Shown: positions 33,413-43,415, numbered from the stretch's first letter. The stretch: 64,000 bases of DNA from Gammaproteobacteria bacterium (GCA_003331585.1 QOPG01000003.1:1-64000); one strand, 5' to 3'. Translations and numbers: made by a program. Notes: generated by a model from the letters alone, not told the origin.

Positions 33413-34120
33413 ATGAGAACAGTGCTTGTAACCGGTGCCAACCGGGGAATTGGATTAGAATTTGCTAAACAATATGCATCTGATGAAGATCAAGTAATAG
33501 CAATCTGTCGTAATGATGATTATACGGATGAATTAAAGATTATTTCAAAAAAGAATAACATTCGAATAAAATTAGCGGATATGTCAGATTTTAAAAGTAT
33601 TGACATACTCCAGAACGAACTAAGTGGCATACCAATTGACATTATTATCAACAATGCCGGTGTATTTGGGCCGAAAGCACAAGCTGATGGTGACCTGAGA
33701 CAAAGTTTTGGTCATATGAATTATGATGTTTGGAGAAAGCTTATGGATATCAATACTCTGGCGCCATATAAAATAGTTGAGTCTTTAATAGAAAATATAA
33801 GACTTGGAAAAGATAAAAAAGTTATAACAATTTCTTCTAGTATTGCATCGATTGAAGATGTATCTCCCGGTGTAAATGCATACAGAGCATCTAAGTGCGC
33901 TGTCAACATGGTAATGGCTAGCTTAGCTATGGAATTAAAAGATCAAGGAATAAAATTTGCATTGCTCTGTCCAGGATGGGTGAATACACGTATGGGTGGG
34001 GGAAAAGCCCCAATAACTCCAGAGGTTAGTGTTAGTGGTTTGAGAAATGTAATCGATAATTTATCAATTGAGCAATCTGGGAAATTTTATAGATATAACG
34101 GGGAAAGTATTCCCTGGTAA
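33413..34120 (+). CDS. Cytoplasmic short-chain dehydrogenase/reductase
   Basis: Classical SDR of 235 residues with TGANRGIG (8-15), NNAG, Ser at ISSSIAS (about 141-143), and the catalytic Y157 and K161 in AYRASKCAVNM. No signal peptide. It is a paralogue of the 30819 protein (LVTG..RGIGLEF; C-terminal GKFYRYNGESIPW), but with the Tyr intact. It starts 3 bp after the PQQ-dehydrogenase stop, preceded by GGAGGAATAA. It probably reduces or oxidises the aldehyde, ketone or alcohol linked to the neighbouring dehydrogenase; the substrate is not known. Confidence 0.9.
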   Translation: MRTVLVTGANRGIGLEFAKQYASDEDQVIAICRNDDYTDELKIISKKNNIRIKLADMSDFKSIDILQNELSGIPIDIIINNAGVFGPKAQADGDLRQSFGHMNYDVWRKLMDINTLAPYKIVESLIENIRLGKDKKVITISSSIASIEDVSPGVNAYRASKCAVNMVMASLAMELKDQGIKFALLCPGWVNTRMGGGKAPITPEVSVSGLRNVIDNLSIEQSGKFYRYNGESIPW

Positions 34121-34138
34121 ATTAATTAAGTGGTTTCG

Positions 34139-35209
34139 ATGCAAAAAAAACAGGATAATCCTTTTGATATAATTCTCTCTGAGACACCAGTCTTCTCAGA
34201 TGAAGAAGCAAAAGAAATAGCAAAATATTATTATAATATTTCTGCTTCAACCACTAATTTAGTAAGTGAAAGAGATCAAAACTTTCTTTTAAAGACCAAG
34301 GATAATCAGAAGTTCGTTTTGAAGATTGCAAATTCGGAAGAAGATCCAATCGTGACCGAATTTCAAATCTTTGCATTGGTCCACATCAATAGTAAAAATA
34401 ATAAAAATATTTCAGTTCCGAAAGTCATAATTTCTAAAGATGGCAAGAATTCCATAAAGTTACAAAAGGGTAATAAAAGCTATACTACTAGAATAGTATC
34501 TTATCTTGATGGAGTTCCATTATTCGCCTCTAAGGAATCTGAGCCAAATCCATCAATTGCAGAAGGCATGGGGTTATATTTAGCTCGTTTAGGAAAATCA
34601 TTAAAAGATTTTTCTCATCCTGGATCAAATCAGAGTCTACTTTGGGATATGAAGAAAGCGTTATCAATTAGAGAAATTACCCATCATATAATCTCCAATC
34701 CAATAAGAACGATGGTAGAAGAAGTTTTAAATGAATTTGAAGATTATGCTATGCCTCTGTTTAAATCATTGCGATGGCAAGTCATACATAACGACATGAA
34801 TCCAGATAATGTTTTAATTGATACATCGGGAACTAGGAATGTCTGTGGCATGATTGATTTTGGTGATATGGTCTATTCGCCATTGATAATTGATCTTGCG
34901 GTAGCTGCAGCTTATTTAGATACTGATGATGAGGATCCCATGTTTTTAATGAATTACTTTGTGTCTGGGTATAACAAAGAAACGCCATTAAAGACGAAAG
35001 AACTAGAAATATTATTTGATCTGATTAAAGTTAGGGTTGCTACAACAGTGGCAGTTCTTGATTGGCGTAAATCTTTTCGAGATAAAGATGATCCTTATTT
35101 GGAGATTAACTCAAATGACAAGTCTAGTTTATTACTCGAAAGGTTAATGAATATCTCTAGGGAAGAAGCAACCCATAATTTCAAAAATTTATCTATTAAT
35201 TATGATTAA
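34139..35209 (+). CDS. APH-family kinase, hydroxylysine-kinase-like
   Basis: Phosphotransferase of the aminoglycoside-phosphotransferase/choline-kinase fold, about 356 residues. The catalytic loop is VIHNDMNPDNVLID and the metal-binding motif is MIDFGDMVYSPLIIDLA. The N-lobe Lys lies in KFVLKIANSEEDP. This pattern (HNDMNPxNV, IDFGDM, then YxDxxDEDP) matches the hydroxylysine kinase / HYKK group, which in many bacteria is fused to a class III aminotransferase. Here it is a separate gene. ATG 34139 is used; GTG 34130 would add three residues. It overlaps the next gene by 8 bp. The aminotransferase at 14920 would be the expected second enzyme. Confidence 0.82.
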   Translation: MQKKQDNPFDIILSETPVFSDEEAKEIAKYYYNISASTTNLVSERDQNFLLKTKDNQKFVLKIANSEEDPIVTEFQIFALVHINSKNNKNISVPKVIISKDGKNSIKLQKGNKSYTTRIVSYLDGVPLFASKESEPNPSIAEGMGLYLARLGKSLKDFSHPGSNQSLLWDMKKALSIREITHHIISNPIRTMVEEVLNEFEDYAMPLFKSLRWQVIHNDMNPDNVLIDTSGTRNVCGMIDFGDMVYSPLIIDLAVAAAYLDTDDEDPMFLMNYFVSGYNKETPLKTKELEILFDLIKVRVATTVAVLDWRKSFRDKDDPYLEINSNDKSSLLLERLMNISREEATHNFKNLSINYD

Positions 35210-36503
35210 AAATTCAATTCTCAATATTATTAATACCACCACTCGGATAAAACCGGATGAATTAAAAGCAACCGTTTTATCGTTTATTTTTGTATTTTTG
35301 CTTATGACTGCTTACTTTATTCTCAGGCCTGTAAGGGATGCAATGTCGAGTGACTGGAACGATACAGAATTAAGTTGGCTTTGGACATCTACTTTCTTCT
35401 TTAGCTTTATCGCAGTCAGTTTATATGGCGAAATTATATCAAGAATTAAATTAAATTATGTTGTCCCAGGAGTTTATTTGTTTTTTGCGACTTCATTTTT
35501 TCTATTCAACTTTCTCACAACAAGTATTCAAGATGCAGATATTGTAAATAAATTCTTTTATGTATGGTTAAGTGTGTTTAGCTTGTTTCATGTGTCTGTA
35601 TTCTGGAGTTTTATTTCAGGAATTTTTTCGCAAGAACAGGGTCCGAGACTATTTAGTTTCATAGCTTCAGGTGCCAGTATCGGGGCAATACTGGGACCAT
35701 CTATTCCGATTATATTTGCCAATCAAATTGATACTATGAATTTTTTGATTATCGCAGGATTTATCTTGCTAATACCGATACCTATTATCCGTTTCTTGGA
35801 AAAATTTAAATTTTCTGATGATTGGTCACAATCGAATCTTAACAGACAAAAAAATAATGCAATTAACGACATTATTGATAGAGATTTTTTGTCAGGATTT
35901 AAAGTTCTGATGAAAGATCCATTTCTTGTTTCAATAGCATTGTTTATTCTTTTTTATGTAGTAATGAATACGTTTGTTTACTTTGAGTTAAGAAAACTCC
36001 TTGTGGAATTTGATAGAGAAACACGTACTCAGATATGGGCTTCAATTGATTTGATTGTTAATGTTTTAGCAATAGTAACGGCGATTTTTATCACTAACAG
36101 AATGACTAATCGTTTAGGGATGTCTGCAACTTTAGCATTTATTCCAATCTTGATGATATTAGGTTGGTTGGTGGTTGCTGTTTCTCCAGTATTACTATTT
36201 TTAATTGGCCTACAAATTCTCAGAAGAGCTGGAAATTATGCAATTACAAAACCAGGAAGAGAAATGTTATTTACACTAGTTAATAATGATGTTCGTTACA
36301 AGGCAAAGCCAGTTATAGATATAGTGGTTTATCGAGGTGGAGATATGCTAACCGCTTGGTTTTATACTTTACTGACCGCTAGTTTTGGACTTGGATTGAC
36401 AGGTATAAGTGTTTTTGCTTCTATAGTAGCGGCGTTTTGGGCTTATACAGGCTTTTATCTCGGAAGAAAATATAACTCTACTCAAAAAAATACAGGGACG
36501 TAG
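35202..36503 (+). CDS. MFS protein, nucleotide-exchange-transporter-like
   Basis: Polytopic protein of 433 residues with about 12 helices. The N terminus (TAYFILRPVRDAMSSDW) and GSIGAxxGP-like pattern (ASGASIGAILGPSIP) recall the MFS family annotated as NTP/NDP exchange transporters (COG3202-like) found in many free-living proteobacteria. Late in the protein there is RAGNYAITKPGREMLFTLV, also typical. It overlaps the kinase by 8 bp and is followed 9 bp later by a nitroreductase. Real substrates of the free-living members are unknown; ATP theft from a host is not implied. Confidence 0.8.
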   Translation: MIKNSILNIINTTTRIKPDELKATVLSFIFVFLLMTAYFILRPVRDAMSSDWNDTELSWLWTSTFFFSFIAVSLYGEIISRIKLNYVVPGVYLFFATSFFLFNFLTTSIQDADIVNKFFYVWLSVFSLFHVSVFWSFISGIFSQEQGPRLFSFIASGASIGAILGPSIPIIFANQIDTMNFLIIAGFILLIPIPIIRFLEKFKFSDDWSQSNLNRQKNNAINDIIDRDFLSGFKVLMKDPFLVSIALFILFYVVMNTFVYFELRKLLVEFDRETRTQIWASIDLIVNVLAIVTAIFITNRMTNRLGMSATLAFIPILMILGWLVVAVSPVLLFLIGLQILRRAGNYAITKPGREMLFTLVNNDVRYKAKPVIDIVVYRGGDMLTAWFYTLLTASFGLGLTGISVFASIVAAFWAYTGFYLGRKYNSTQKNTGT

Positions 36504-36512
36504 GAGTAATTT

Positions 36513-37073
36513 ATGACGAATGATCTTAAAAACATTGCATCCACCATCAGAAGTCGAAGAACAGTGAAACAATTTACAAACAAAAATGTTGATAGTGATT
36601 TAATTTTGAAAGCCATTGATCTGGCCAGGTGGGCGCCAAATCACCATTTAACAGAGCCGTGGCATTTTTACATTCTCAATGACTCTATAATAAAAAAGTG
36701 CATTGAATTGATAAGAGTAATTGTTACGGAAAAAAAAGGTGAAGAAATAGGAAATTTCAAAGCTGAGAATTCAAAATTGATCCCAGGGTGGCTTGTGGTG
36801 ACTTCTAAACTATCTGAATCAAAACTGACTCAGCAAGAAGATTATGCAAGTGTTTGTTGTGCAATTCAGAATTTTAGTCTCTACTTAACAGAAGCGGGTT
36901 TAGCATCGAAATGGTCTACTGGTGCCATTACTAGAGATAATCGGTTTTATGATTTACTAAGCATAAACACCAAGTCTGAGGTTATTGTTGGTCTAATTTG
37001 GTATGGATATCCAAAGCAACTACCCACTCAATCTAGAGGTAAATTAGATGACATATTAACTGTTATTGATTGA
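36513..37073 (+). CDS. Nitroreductase-family flavoprotein
   Basis: FMN-dependent oxidoreductase of 186 residues, compact like YdjA. Features: IRSRRTVKQFTNKNVD (FMN phosphate contact), ARWAPNHHLTEPWHFYIL, CCAIQNFSLYLTEAGLASKW, and a late VIVGLIWYGYPK. TAGGAGTAATTT gives a good Shine-Dalgarno. It is last in the kinase-transporter-nitroreductase series and overlaps the convergent transporter gene tail-to-tail by 18 bp. The substrate could be a quinone, nitro compound or enone; the sequence does not decide. Confidence 0.88.
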   Translation: MTNDLKNIASTIRSRRTVKQFTNKNVDSDLILKAIDLARWAPNHHLTEPWHFYILNDSIIKKCIELIRVIVTEKKGEEIGNFKAENSKLIPGWLVVTSKLSESKLTQQEDYASVCCAIQNFSLYLTEAGLASKWSTGAITRDNRFYDLLSINTKSEVIVGLIWYGYPKQLPTQSRGKLDDILTVID

Positions 37074-38264
37074 GAGCCGATTGGCTGTTTTGGCTCCAAA
37101 AATAAAAATCAAAACAGTAAGCAAACCACACAATCCCATCAAGAGAATGACATTTCTAATGGAGCCATTGTATATAAAACCCGTTGCTATTGAGCCAATG
37201 GAAGACCCAAAATTTTGAAGTGAACCAATTATTGAGGCAGTTAAACCTGCAATCTTTGGAAGGGGGTCAAGCGCTAAAGCCATTGCATTTGAAATTAGAA
37301 ATCCAGTACCTAGCATATATAGACATACACTACCCCATAGCAAAATGAAATTTGCCTGGTTTGCCTTAGCGATAAAAAGTAAAGATAGAGAACTGATTCC
37401 AATGAGAATAACTCCAAATCCAATGATTTTAATAATTTTATATCGTTTTAATAAGCGTCTATTTATTAATGATCCTATAAAAACGGATAAACCAGTCAGT
37501 GCAAATAGTATTCCAAACCATTCGACTGGAATTTGATAAATCTCAATTATTAGTAATGATGAACTGGTAATTACTGACATGTACCCTATAGTAGATAATA
37601 CAATCAGCAGCATTCCAAAAATACTTATTCTGTATGCTATAAATTCTCGTATTCCTTTTCTAAATTGCTCTTTTATTTGAATATTTTTATTAGCAACTCC
37701 TGTTTCCTTAAGCTCCTTTTTAACTCCAAAAAGAATGATGGCACCAAAAACTGTAATAGCTATGAATGGCATACGCCAATGAATTTGATGCACTAAAAAT
37801 CCACCAATGATGGGAGCCAACATTGGGATAAATGTAAATATCATCATCATTGCTGAAAGTATATCGGCAGATTGCTTTCCACTAGAAATATCTCTAACCA
37901 TAGCACGTGATATAGAGAGTCCAACTGATGCTCCCAAACCTTGGATAAACCTTGCAAACAAAATTAATTCAATGGAGTTGGCAATCGATGTGACGATTCC
38001 TGAAATTACAAAAACCACGAGACCAAAAAATAATACTGGCATTCTGCCAATCCGATCTGAAATTAATCCCAATGGGATCTGACCAATACCCACTCCAGCC
38101 ATAAAAAATCCAACCGTATATTGACTTAAGGATAGATCAGCCGATAAATCAAAAGATAAAAAGGGAATTGAGGCCAGACTCATATCAATTGAGAGCGCTC
38201 CCATACCGGTCAGACAACCGAGCACAAGTATGATTCTTTTATTTATTGTAAAGTTTTTATTCAT
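37056..38264 (-). CDS. Bcr/CflA-family multidrug efflux MFS transporter
   Basis: Drug:H+ antiporter of the DHA1 Bcr/CflA type, 402 residues, 12 helices. Signature parts: GMGALSIDMSLASIPFLSFDL (start of helix 1), the loop motif GLISDRIGRMPVLFFGL, ARFIQGLGASVGLSISRAMVRDI, and MMMIFTFIPMLAPIIGGFLV (motif C-like). In E. coli, Bcr exports bicyclomycin and sulfonamides; this member's substrate is not known. It lies between the nitroreductase (18-bp tail overlap) and hutI on the same strand, 66 bp away. It is not part of the hut pathway by any evidence here. Confidence 0.9.
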   Translation of the reverse strand: MNKNFTINKRIILVLGCLTGMGALSIDMSLASIPFLSFDLSADLSLSQYTVGFFMAGVGIGQIPLGLISDRIGRMPVLFFGLVVFVISGIVTSIANSIELILFARFIQGLGASVGLSISRAMVRDISSGKQSADILSAMMMIFTFIPMLAPIIGGFLVHQIHWRMPFIAITVFGAIILFGVKKELKETGVANKNIQIKEQFRKGIREFIAYRISIFGMLLIVLSTIGYMSVITSSSLLIIEIYQIPVEWFGILFALTGLSVFIGSLINRRLLKRYKIIKIIGFGVILIGISSLSLLFIAKANQANFILLWGSVCLYMLGTGFLISNAMALALDPLPKIAGLTASIIGSLQNFGSSIGSIATGFIYNGSIRNVILLMGLCGLLTVLIFIFGAKTANRLSINNS

Positions 38265-38330
38265 ATGAGAATGTTCAGTAATGATATATGAGATATAAAA
38301 AACTTCTATGATTCTCTAGGGAACCACTAC

Positions 38331-39578
38331 TTAGATCACTTTGCCTTTGATGATGAGATTTGATAGTTGATTAAATCCAACCCAGTATGTTAATTCATTA
38401 GGGTGATTTATATCCCATATAGCAATGTCTGCATCCTTACCTATTTCTAGTGTTCCTTTTTTATTCTCTAAACCGAGTGCTTTTGCGGCCTCTCTTGTCA
38501 CTCCTGCAAGGCATTCTTCTGGCGTAAGTTGGAATAGATTTGCTGCCAGTGTCATAGCAAAACGAATCGAGCATATTGGAGATGATCCTGGGTTACAGTC
38601 AGTGGCGATTGCTATCGGCACATCACATTTTCTAAGTTCATTTATAGGGGGTTTCTGTGTCTCATTGATTGTCATGAAAGCACCAGGCAATAACACTGCA
38701 ACACAGCCAGCATTGGCCAGTGCTTTCACGCCATTATTAGATGTATATTCTATATGATCAGCTGAAAGGGCATTATATTCTGCTGCTAATTCAGCACCTC
38801 CTGAATTTGAGAGTTGATCAGCATGAAGTTTAACTGGTAAATTAAGTGATACGGCTTTATCAAAAAGCGAAGATATTTGTTGATTACTAAAGGCAATAGT
38901 CTCACAAAATGCATCAACTGCATCTATTAGCCCCGCGTTGTTAATTTCGGGTAACATTTCATTGCAGATGTATTTGATATAATCATCACCCCTGCCTTTA
39001 TATTCTGGAGGTAGAGAGTGAGCCCCGAGAAAAGTTTTTTTAATGGTGATTTGTTCATTGTCTAGTTCGTTAGCTACCATAAGCATTTTTTTTTCAGATT
39101 CTAAATCTAATCCATAACCAGATTTTATTTCTATTGTTCCTACACCCTCTGATTGTAATGACTTCAATCTTTTTTTTGCGAGGTTAATTAATTTATCTTT
39201 TGAACATTTACGAGTTTCAAGAACTGTTGAGATAATACCGCCACCAGCTAAAGAGATTTCCGAATAGCTCTTTCCTTTGATGCGTTCCTCAAATTCCCAG
39301 GCACGATTACCTGCGAATACTAAATGAGTATGACAGTCTATTAGAGCTGGCGTAATCCATTTCCCCGGCATTGCCAATTTTTCTTTATACACCGCTTTGG
39401 GAATTTCATCGCTACTTCCAATCCATGATATTCGATCACCTTTTATTGCAATTGAACCATTCTTGATAATTCCATAGTCCAAATTATCCTGGGCCATAGA
39501 GGCAATATTGATATCAGTAATTAGTAGATCATAATCTTGCATTTGATTACTTGAATCCTTTGATTGGATAACTTGCAT
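38331..39578 (-). CDS. hutI: Imidazolonepropionase
   Basis: Third step of histidine degradation: hydrolyses 4-imidazolone-5-propionate to N-formimidoyl-L-glutamate in the cytoplasm. Length 415 is normal. Motifs: WITPALIDCHTHLVFAGNRAWEFE (metal-binding HTH and substrate-binding region), GVGTIEIKSGYGLD, KTFLGAHSLPPEY, KLHADQLSNSGGAELA, SADHIEYT and IATDCNPGSSP, the HutI signatures. It is divergent from hutF, with a 50-bp gap containing the palindrome at 39601-39610, so both arms are probably controlled together by HutC. Confidence 0.96.
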   Translation of the reverse strand: MQVIQSKDSSNQMQDYDLLITDINIASMAQDNLDYGIIKNGSIAIKGDRISWIGSSDEIPKAVYKEKLAMPGKWITPALIDCHTHLVFAGNRAWEFEERIKGKSYSEISLAGGGIISTVLETRKCSKDKLINLAKKRLKSLQSEGVGTIEIKSGYGLDLESEKKMLMVANELDNEQITIKKTFLGAHSLPPEYKGRGDDYIKYICNEMLPEINNAGLIDAVDAFCETIAFSNQQISSLFDKAVSLNLPVKLHADQLSNSGGAELAAEYNALSADHIEYTSNNGVKALANAGCVAVLLPGAFMTINETQKPPINELRKCDVPIAIATDCNPGSSPICSIRFAMTLAANLFQLTPEECLAGVTREAAKALGLENKKGTLEIGKDADIAIWDINHPNELTYWVGFNQLSNLIIKGKVI

Positions 39579-39600
39579 AAAAAATTATCATGTATTAGCC

Positions 39601-39610
39601 TGTATATACA
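39601..39610. promoter_or_regulatory. Likely HutC operator between hutI and hutF
   Basis: TGTATATACA is a perfect 10-bp palindrome in the 50-bp hutI-hutF gap, 19 bp before the hutF ATG and 23 bp from the hutI start. From memory, HutC repressors of pseudomonads and enterobacteria bind palindromes with a TGTATATACA-like core. The hutC gene is in the same locus. Urocanate would be the expected inducer. Site and function are inferred from sequence and position. Confidence 0.65.
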
Positions 39611-39628
39611 ACTAAATTAATCTTACTA

Positions 39629-40996
39629 ATGTCGACATACTACGCTAAAAAAATCCTTCTCCAAGATGGATGGAATAATGATATTTATTTTGAGGTCAAT
39701 CATGGCCTCATAAACAATATATCACAGAAAAAACCTCCAAAAGATAAGATATCAAAACATCTCGATATTGTTATCCCTGGCTTATGTAATGCTCATAGTC
39801 ATAGTTTCCAGAGAGCTCTAAGTGGTCATACAGAGCATATTATGGGAAAAAGTGAGGATAATTTTTGGACATGGAGAAAAAAAATGTATCAACTTGTAGA
39901 TAATCTCGATATTTCGGCATTATCTGCAATTGTTTGTCAGGCATATAAAGAAATGATTTCTCGAGGATACACTCAAGTTGTTGAATTCCATTATGTTCAT
40001 CGTGATGATGATCAAAAAGACATTAACAATAAATTATTTCATTCGATTCTCAAGGCAGCCAAAGAAACAGGTATCAATCTTATTTATACGCCAATACTTT
40101 ATCAAAGAGGTGGCTTTTTAGACGAGGAGTTATCTATACAACAAAAGAAATTTTACAGTACGATCGGCGATTTTTTGGATCACTACGAATATGCAAAATC
40201 ATTAATAGAAAATCCTCATAAGATAGCTATTGGAATTCATAGTCTCAGAGCTGTAAATGAAAAATCATTGAGAAAAATTGCTGATTTTAAAGAAAAAGAA
40301 AATATTCCAATTCATATGCATATAGCTGAGCAGAAAATCGAAGTGAGTGAATTTTCAAAACTATACGGAACAAGACCAGTCGAATGGTTGATAAATAATT
40401 TCTCCGTAGATGAGAGTTGGTGTTTAGTTCATGCAACTCATATCAATAATCGAGAGGTAGAAACTCTTGCTAAGTCAAATGCAACTGTATGTATTTGTCC
40501 GACCACGGAAGCAAATCTTGGTGATGGGATATTCAGATTAAAAGATTACATTCAACATAAAGGTACGTTTGCAATCGGTTCTGATAGTAATATTTCCATT
40601 GATCCATTCGAGGAATTGAGATGGTTAGAGTATTCGCAAAGATTGGTTAATTATGAGAGAAATATAAGTTCAAAAGATAATATTGGGTGCGGTCAGTTTC
40701 TTTTTAATGAAACGCTCAAAGGAGGTGCCAATGCATCAGGCTATACTAATCTTGGCCAACTGGCGGATGGTAGCAGTGCTAATTTACTCGAAATATCGAG
40801 CAGTAATCCTTCCTTAGCTGGCCATTCAAATAAAACCTTATTAGACGCGATTGTATTTTCAAATCAGAATTCATTGATTGCACAAACTATGATAAATGGA
40901 GAGTGGATAGATAATTCCGATAGTGCAGGAAAAACTTTAATCTTCAATAACGCGCTTGAAAAAATTTTCACACCAGAAGAGTCGAATGCAAAATAA
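39629..40996 (+). CDS. hutF: Formimidoylglutamate deiminase
   Basis: Hydrolyses N-formimidoyl-glutamate to N-formylglutamate and ammonia, the branch used with HutG. Length 455. Motifs: VIPGLCNAHSHSFQRALSGHTE (HxH metal site), DNFWTWRKKMY, GYTQVVEFHYVH, IHMHIAEQ, LVHATHINN, CPTTEANLGDGIF and IGSDSNISIDPFEELRWLEYSQR. These distinguish HutF from HutI and other amidohydrolases. It is the first gene of the plus-strand hut operon. hutC starts inside its last codons. Confidence 0.95.
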   Translation: MSTYYAKKILLQDGWNNDIYFEVNHGLINNISQKKPPKDKISKHLDIVIPGLCNAHSHSFQRALSGHTEHIMGKSEDNFWTWRKKMYQLVDNLDISALSAIVCQAYKEMISRGYTQVVEFHYVHRDDDQKDINNKLFHSILKAAKETGINLIYTPILYQRGGFLDEELSIQQKKFYSTIGDFLDHYEYAKSLIENPHKIAIGIHSLRAVNEKSLRKIADFKEKENIPIHMHIAEQKIEVSEFSKLYGTRPVEWLINNFSVDESWCLVHATHINNREVETLAKSNATVCICPTTEANLGDGIFRLKDYIQHKGTFAIGSDSNISIDPFEELRWLEYSQRLVNYERNISSKDNIGCGQFLFNETLKGGANASGYTNLGQLADGSSANLLEISSSNPSLAGHSNKTLLDAIVFSNQNSLIAQTMINGEWIDNSDSAGKTLIFNNALEKIFTPEESNAK

Positions 40997-41738
40997 ACAA
41001 ATACCGAGATATCAACAACTAAAAGATCTGATAATTGAGCAAATTTATGATGGTGCTCTCAAACCACTTCAGAGAGTTCCTTCTGAAAATCAACTAGTTA
41101 AATCTATGGGTGTTTCAAGAATGACAGCCAACCGAGCTTTAAAAGAGCTGAATGAGGAAGGTTATCTCAACCGTAGAGCTGGGGTTGGATCTTTTGTTTC
41201 TGACTTTAGGGTAAATTCTCATCTCTTTGAAATAAAAAATATTGCTGATGAGGTTGCATTTAGAGGAAATAAGCACAACTCGAGAATCATCAAGCAATCT
41301 TTGATTGATGTACCTAGGAAAATTTCACGAATAATGAATATTGATAGTAATGAGCAAATATTTCATATTTTATTAGTTCATTATGAAGATAGCATACCAA
41401 TCCAAATTGAAGATCGTTATATAAATAGGTTTTTTGCTCCTAATTTTCTTGAGCAAGACTTTTTATCTATTACACCAAGCTCATACCTCAGCGGAATTTC
41501 TCCCTTGCATCAGGCAGAACAAATAGTAAGTGCGATTATTCCAAAAAATCTCATATCCAATTTACTGGAGATAGAAAAAGAAAGCCCTTGCTTGCTAATT
41601 ACAAGAAAAACTTGGGTAAAAAAAGAAATGATAACGTATGGGAAGTTTTATCATCCCGGGGATAGATATGAATTAGTAGGGCATTATGAGCCTGTTAAGA
41701 GTAATAAGTTTCAAAAGAATAATAAAAAATTTATGTAA
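40986..41738 (+). CDS. hutC: Histidine utilisation repressor, GntR/HutC family
   Basis: Transcription factor of 250 residues. The N-terminal winged helix-turn-helix is [14 protein letters not shown]...[42 protein letters not shown] (about 8-75), and the rest is a UTRA ligand-binding domain that in HutC senses urocanate. Start ATG 40986 overlaps the hutF end by 11 bp and gives the usual short N terminus; the frame is open further upstream. It lies within its own regulon, so autoregulation through the 39601-39610 palindrome is expected. Confidence 0.93.
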   Translation: MQNKQIPRYQQLKDLIIEQIYDGALKPLQRVPSENQLVKSMGVSRMTANRALKELNEEGYLNRRAGVGSFVSDFRVNSHLFEIKNIADEVAFRGNKHNSRIIKQSLIDVPRKISRIMNIDSNEQIFHILLVHYEDSIPIQIEDRYINRFFAPNFLEQDFLSITPSSYLSGISPLHQAEQIVSAIIPKNLISNLLEIEKESPCLLITRKTWVKKEMITYGKFYHPGDRYELVGHYEPVKSNKFQKNNKKFM

Positions 41739-41751
41739 GAGGTCAGCTGCA

Positions 41752-43407
41752 ATGATTAAAAGACAAATAAAAGCATCAAGAGGATCGAAAATTCAGGCAA
41801 AAAGTTGGTTAACTGAAGCACCACTAAGAATGTTAATGAACAATCTTGATATTGAAGTAGCGGAGAATCCAGATGAGTTGATTGTTTATGGAGGAATAGG
41901 GAAAGCGGCAAGAAATTGGGAGTCTTTTGATGCTATCGTGAAAAGTTTAATTAATCTTGATGATGATGAAACGTTATTAATCCAATCTGGAAAACCAGTA
42001 GGAGTTTTTAAGACACATACAGAAGCACCTCGAGTACTTATAGCTAATTCGAATCTTGTACCAGCATGGTCTAATTGGGATCATTTTCGAGAGTTGGATA
42101 AAAAAGGGTTAATGATGTATGGGCAGATGACTGCAGGCTCTTGGATATATATTGGAAGCCAAGGGATTGTTCAAGGCACCTATGAGACATTTGTTGAAAT
42201 GGGGCGCAGGCATTTTAACGGTGAATTACGTGGACGATGGATTTTAACTGCAGGATTAGGCGGGATGGGAGGTGCTCAGCCTCTTGCAGCGACAATGGCA
42301 GGTGCTTCAATGCTTGCTATCGAATGTGATCAAGAGAGAATAGCAAAAAGATTAGAAACAGGTTACTTAGATCAGTCTACAGAATCGTTAGAAGAGGCAC
42401 TGCATTTAATAAAATTATCTTTAGATAATCAAAATCCTATTTCAGTTGGTTTATTAGGCAATGCTGCCGAAGTTTTACCAAAAATGATAGAGATGGATAT
42501 AAAGCCAGACATTGTTACTGATCAAACATCAGCTCATGATCCTGCGAACGGATATCTTCCCATAGGATGGTCAGTTGAAAAATGGAATAAGACCAGAAAG
42601 AGTAACCCAGATCTCGTTGCGAAGGAGGCAAAGCGATCTATGGCCATTCATCTCAAAGCAATGTTAGCCTTTCACCAGCAGGGTATTCCTACAGTTGACT
42701 ACGGCAATAATCTGAGGCAGGTTGCTTATGATCAAGGCGTTACCAAAGCATTTTCATTTCCAGGCTTTGTTCCAGCCTATGTTCGCCCTCTTTTTTGTAG
42801 AGGAATTGGACCATTCCGATGGGTTGCACTATCAGGCGATCCAGAAGACATATATAAGACTGATAAAAAAGTAAAAGAATTAATCCCACATGATGAAAAT
42901 CTTCATAGATGGTTGGATGAAGCGCAGAAAAAAATTAAATTCCAAGGGTTGCCAGCAAGAATATGTTGGCTAGGTTTAGGTGATAGGGATCGAATGGCGC
43001 TAGCTTTCAACGAAATGGTAAGAAATGGAGATTTGAGTGCACCCATTGTAATTGGAAGGGATCACCTCGATAGCGGCTCCGTCGCAAGTCCAAATCGTGA
43101 AACTGAGTCAATGCTAGATGGATCAGATGCTGTTTCAGATTGGCCATTACTGAATGCACTTTTGAGTACGGCCAGTGGTGCAACATGGGTATCTCTTCAT
43201 CATGGTGGAGGAGTTGGTATGGGTTACTCTCAACATTCAGGTCTCGTGATAGTTTGTGATGGATCTCAAAAAGCAGATGAGAGAATATCTCGTGTCTTAT
43301 GGAATGATCCAGCCAGCGGAGTTATGCGCCATGCTGATGCAGGATATGAGGAAGCAATTCAGTGCGCAACGAAACATAGCCTCAATTTACCGATGATAAA
43401 AAAGTAG
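41752..43407 (+). CDS. hutU: Urocanate hydratase
   Basis: Urocanase, second step of histidine breakdown, with tightly bound NAD. ATG 41752 gives the family N terminus ([40 protein letters not shown]). Signature regions: [85 protein letters not shown], and the C-terminal [15 protein letters not shown]. 551 residues, normal size. It starts 13 bp after hutC and is followed 8 bp later by hutH. Confidence 0.97.
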   Translation: MIKRQIKASRGSKIQAKSWLTEAPLRMLMNNLDIEVAENPDELIVYGGIGKAARNWESFDAIVKSLINLDDDETLLIQSGKPVGVFKTHTEAPRVLIANSNLVPAWSNWDHFRELDKKGLMMYGQMTAGSWIYIGSQGIVQGTYETFVEMGRRHFNGELRGRWILTAGLGGMGGAQPLAATMAGASMLAIECDQERIAKRLETGYLDQSTESLEEALHLIKLSLDNQNPISVGLLGNAAEVLPKMIEMDIKPDIVTDQTSAHDPANGYLPIGWSVEKWNKTRKSNPDLVAKEAKRSMAIHLKAMLAFHQQGIPTVDYGNNLRQVAYDQGVTKAFSFPGFVPAYVRPLFCRGIGPFRWVALSGDPEDIYKTDKKVKELIPHDENLHRWLDEAQKKIKFQGLPARICWLGLGDRDRMALAFNEMVRNGDLSAPIVIGRDHLDSGSVASPNRETESMLDGSDAVSDWPLLNALLSTASGATWVSLHHGGGVGMGYSQHSGLVIVCDGSQKADERISRVLWNDPASGVMRHADAGYEEAIQCATKHSLNLPMIKK

Positions 43408-43415
43408 ATATTAAA

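Noticed and set aside
35202..36503. ATP/ADP translocase as a sign of intracellular parasitism
   Set aside because: Related MFS proteins are common in free-living proteobacteria, and the window is full of free-living catabolic genes.
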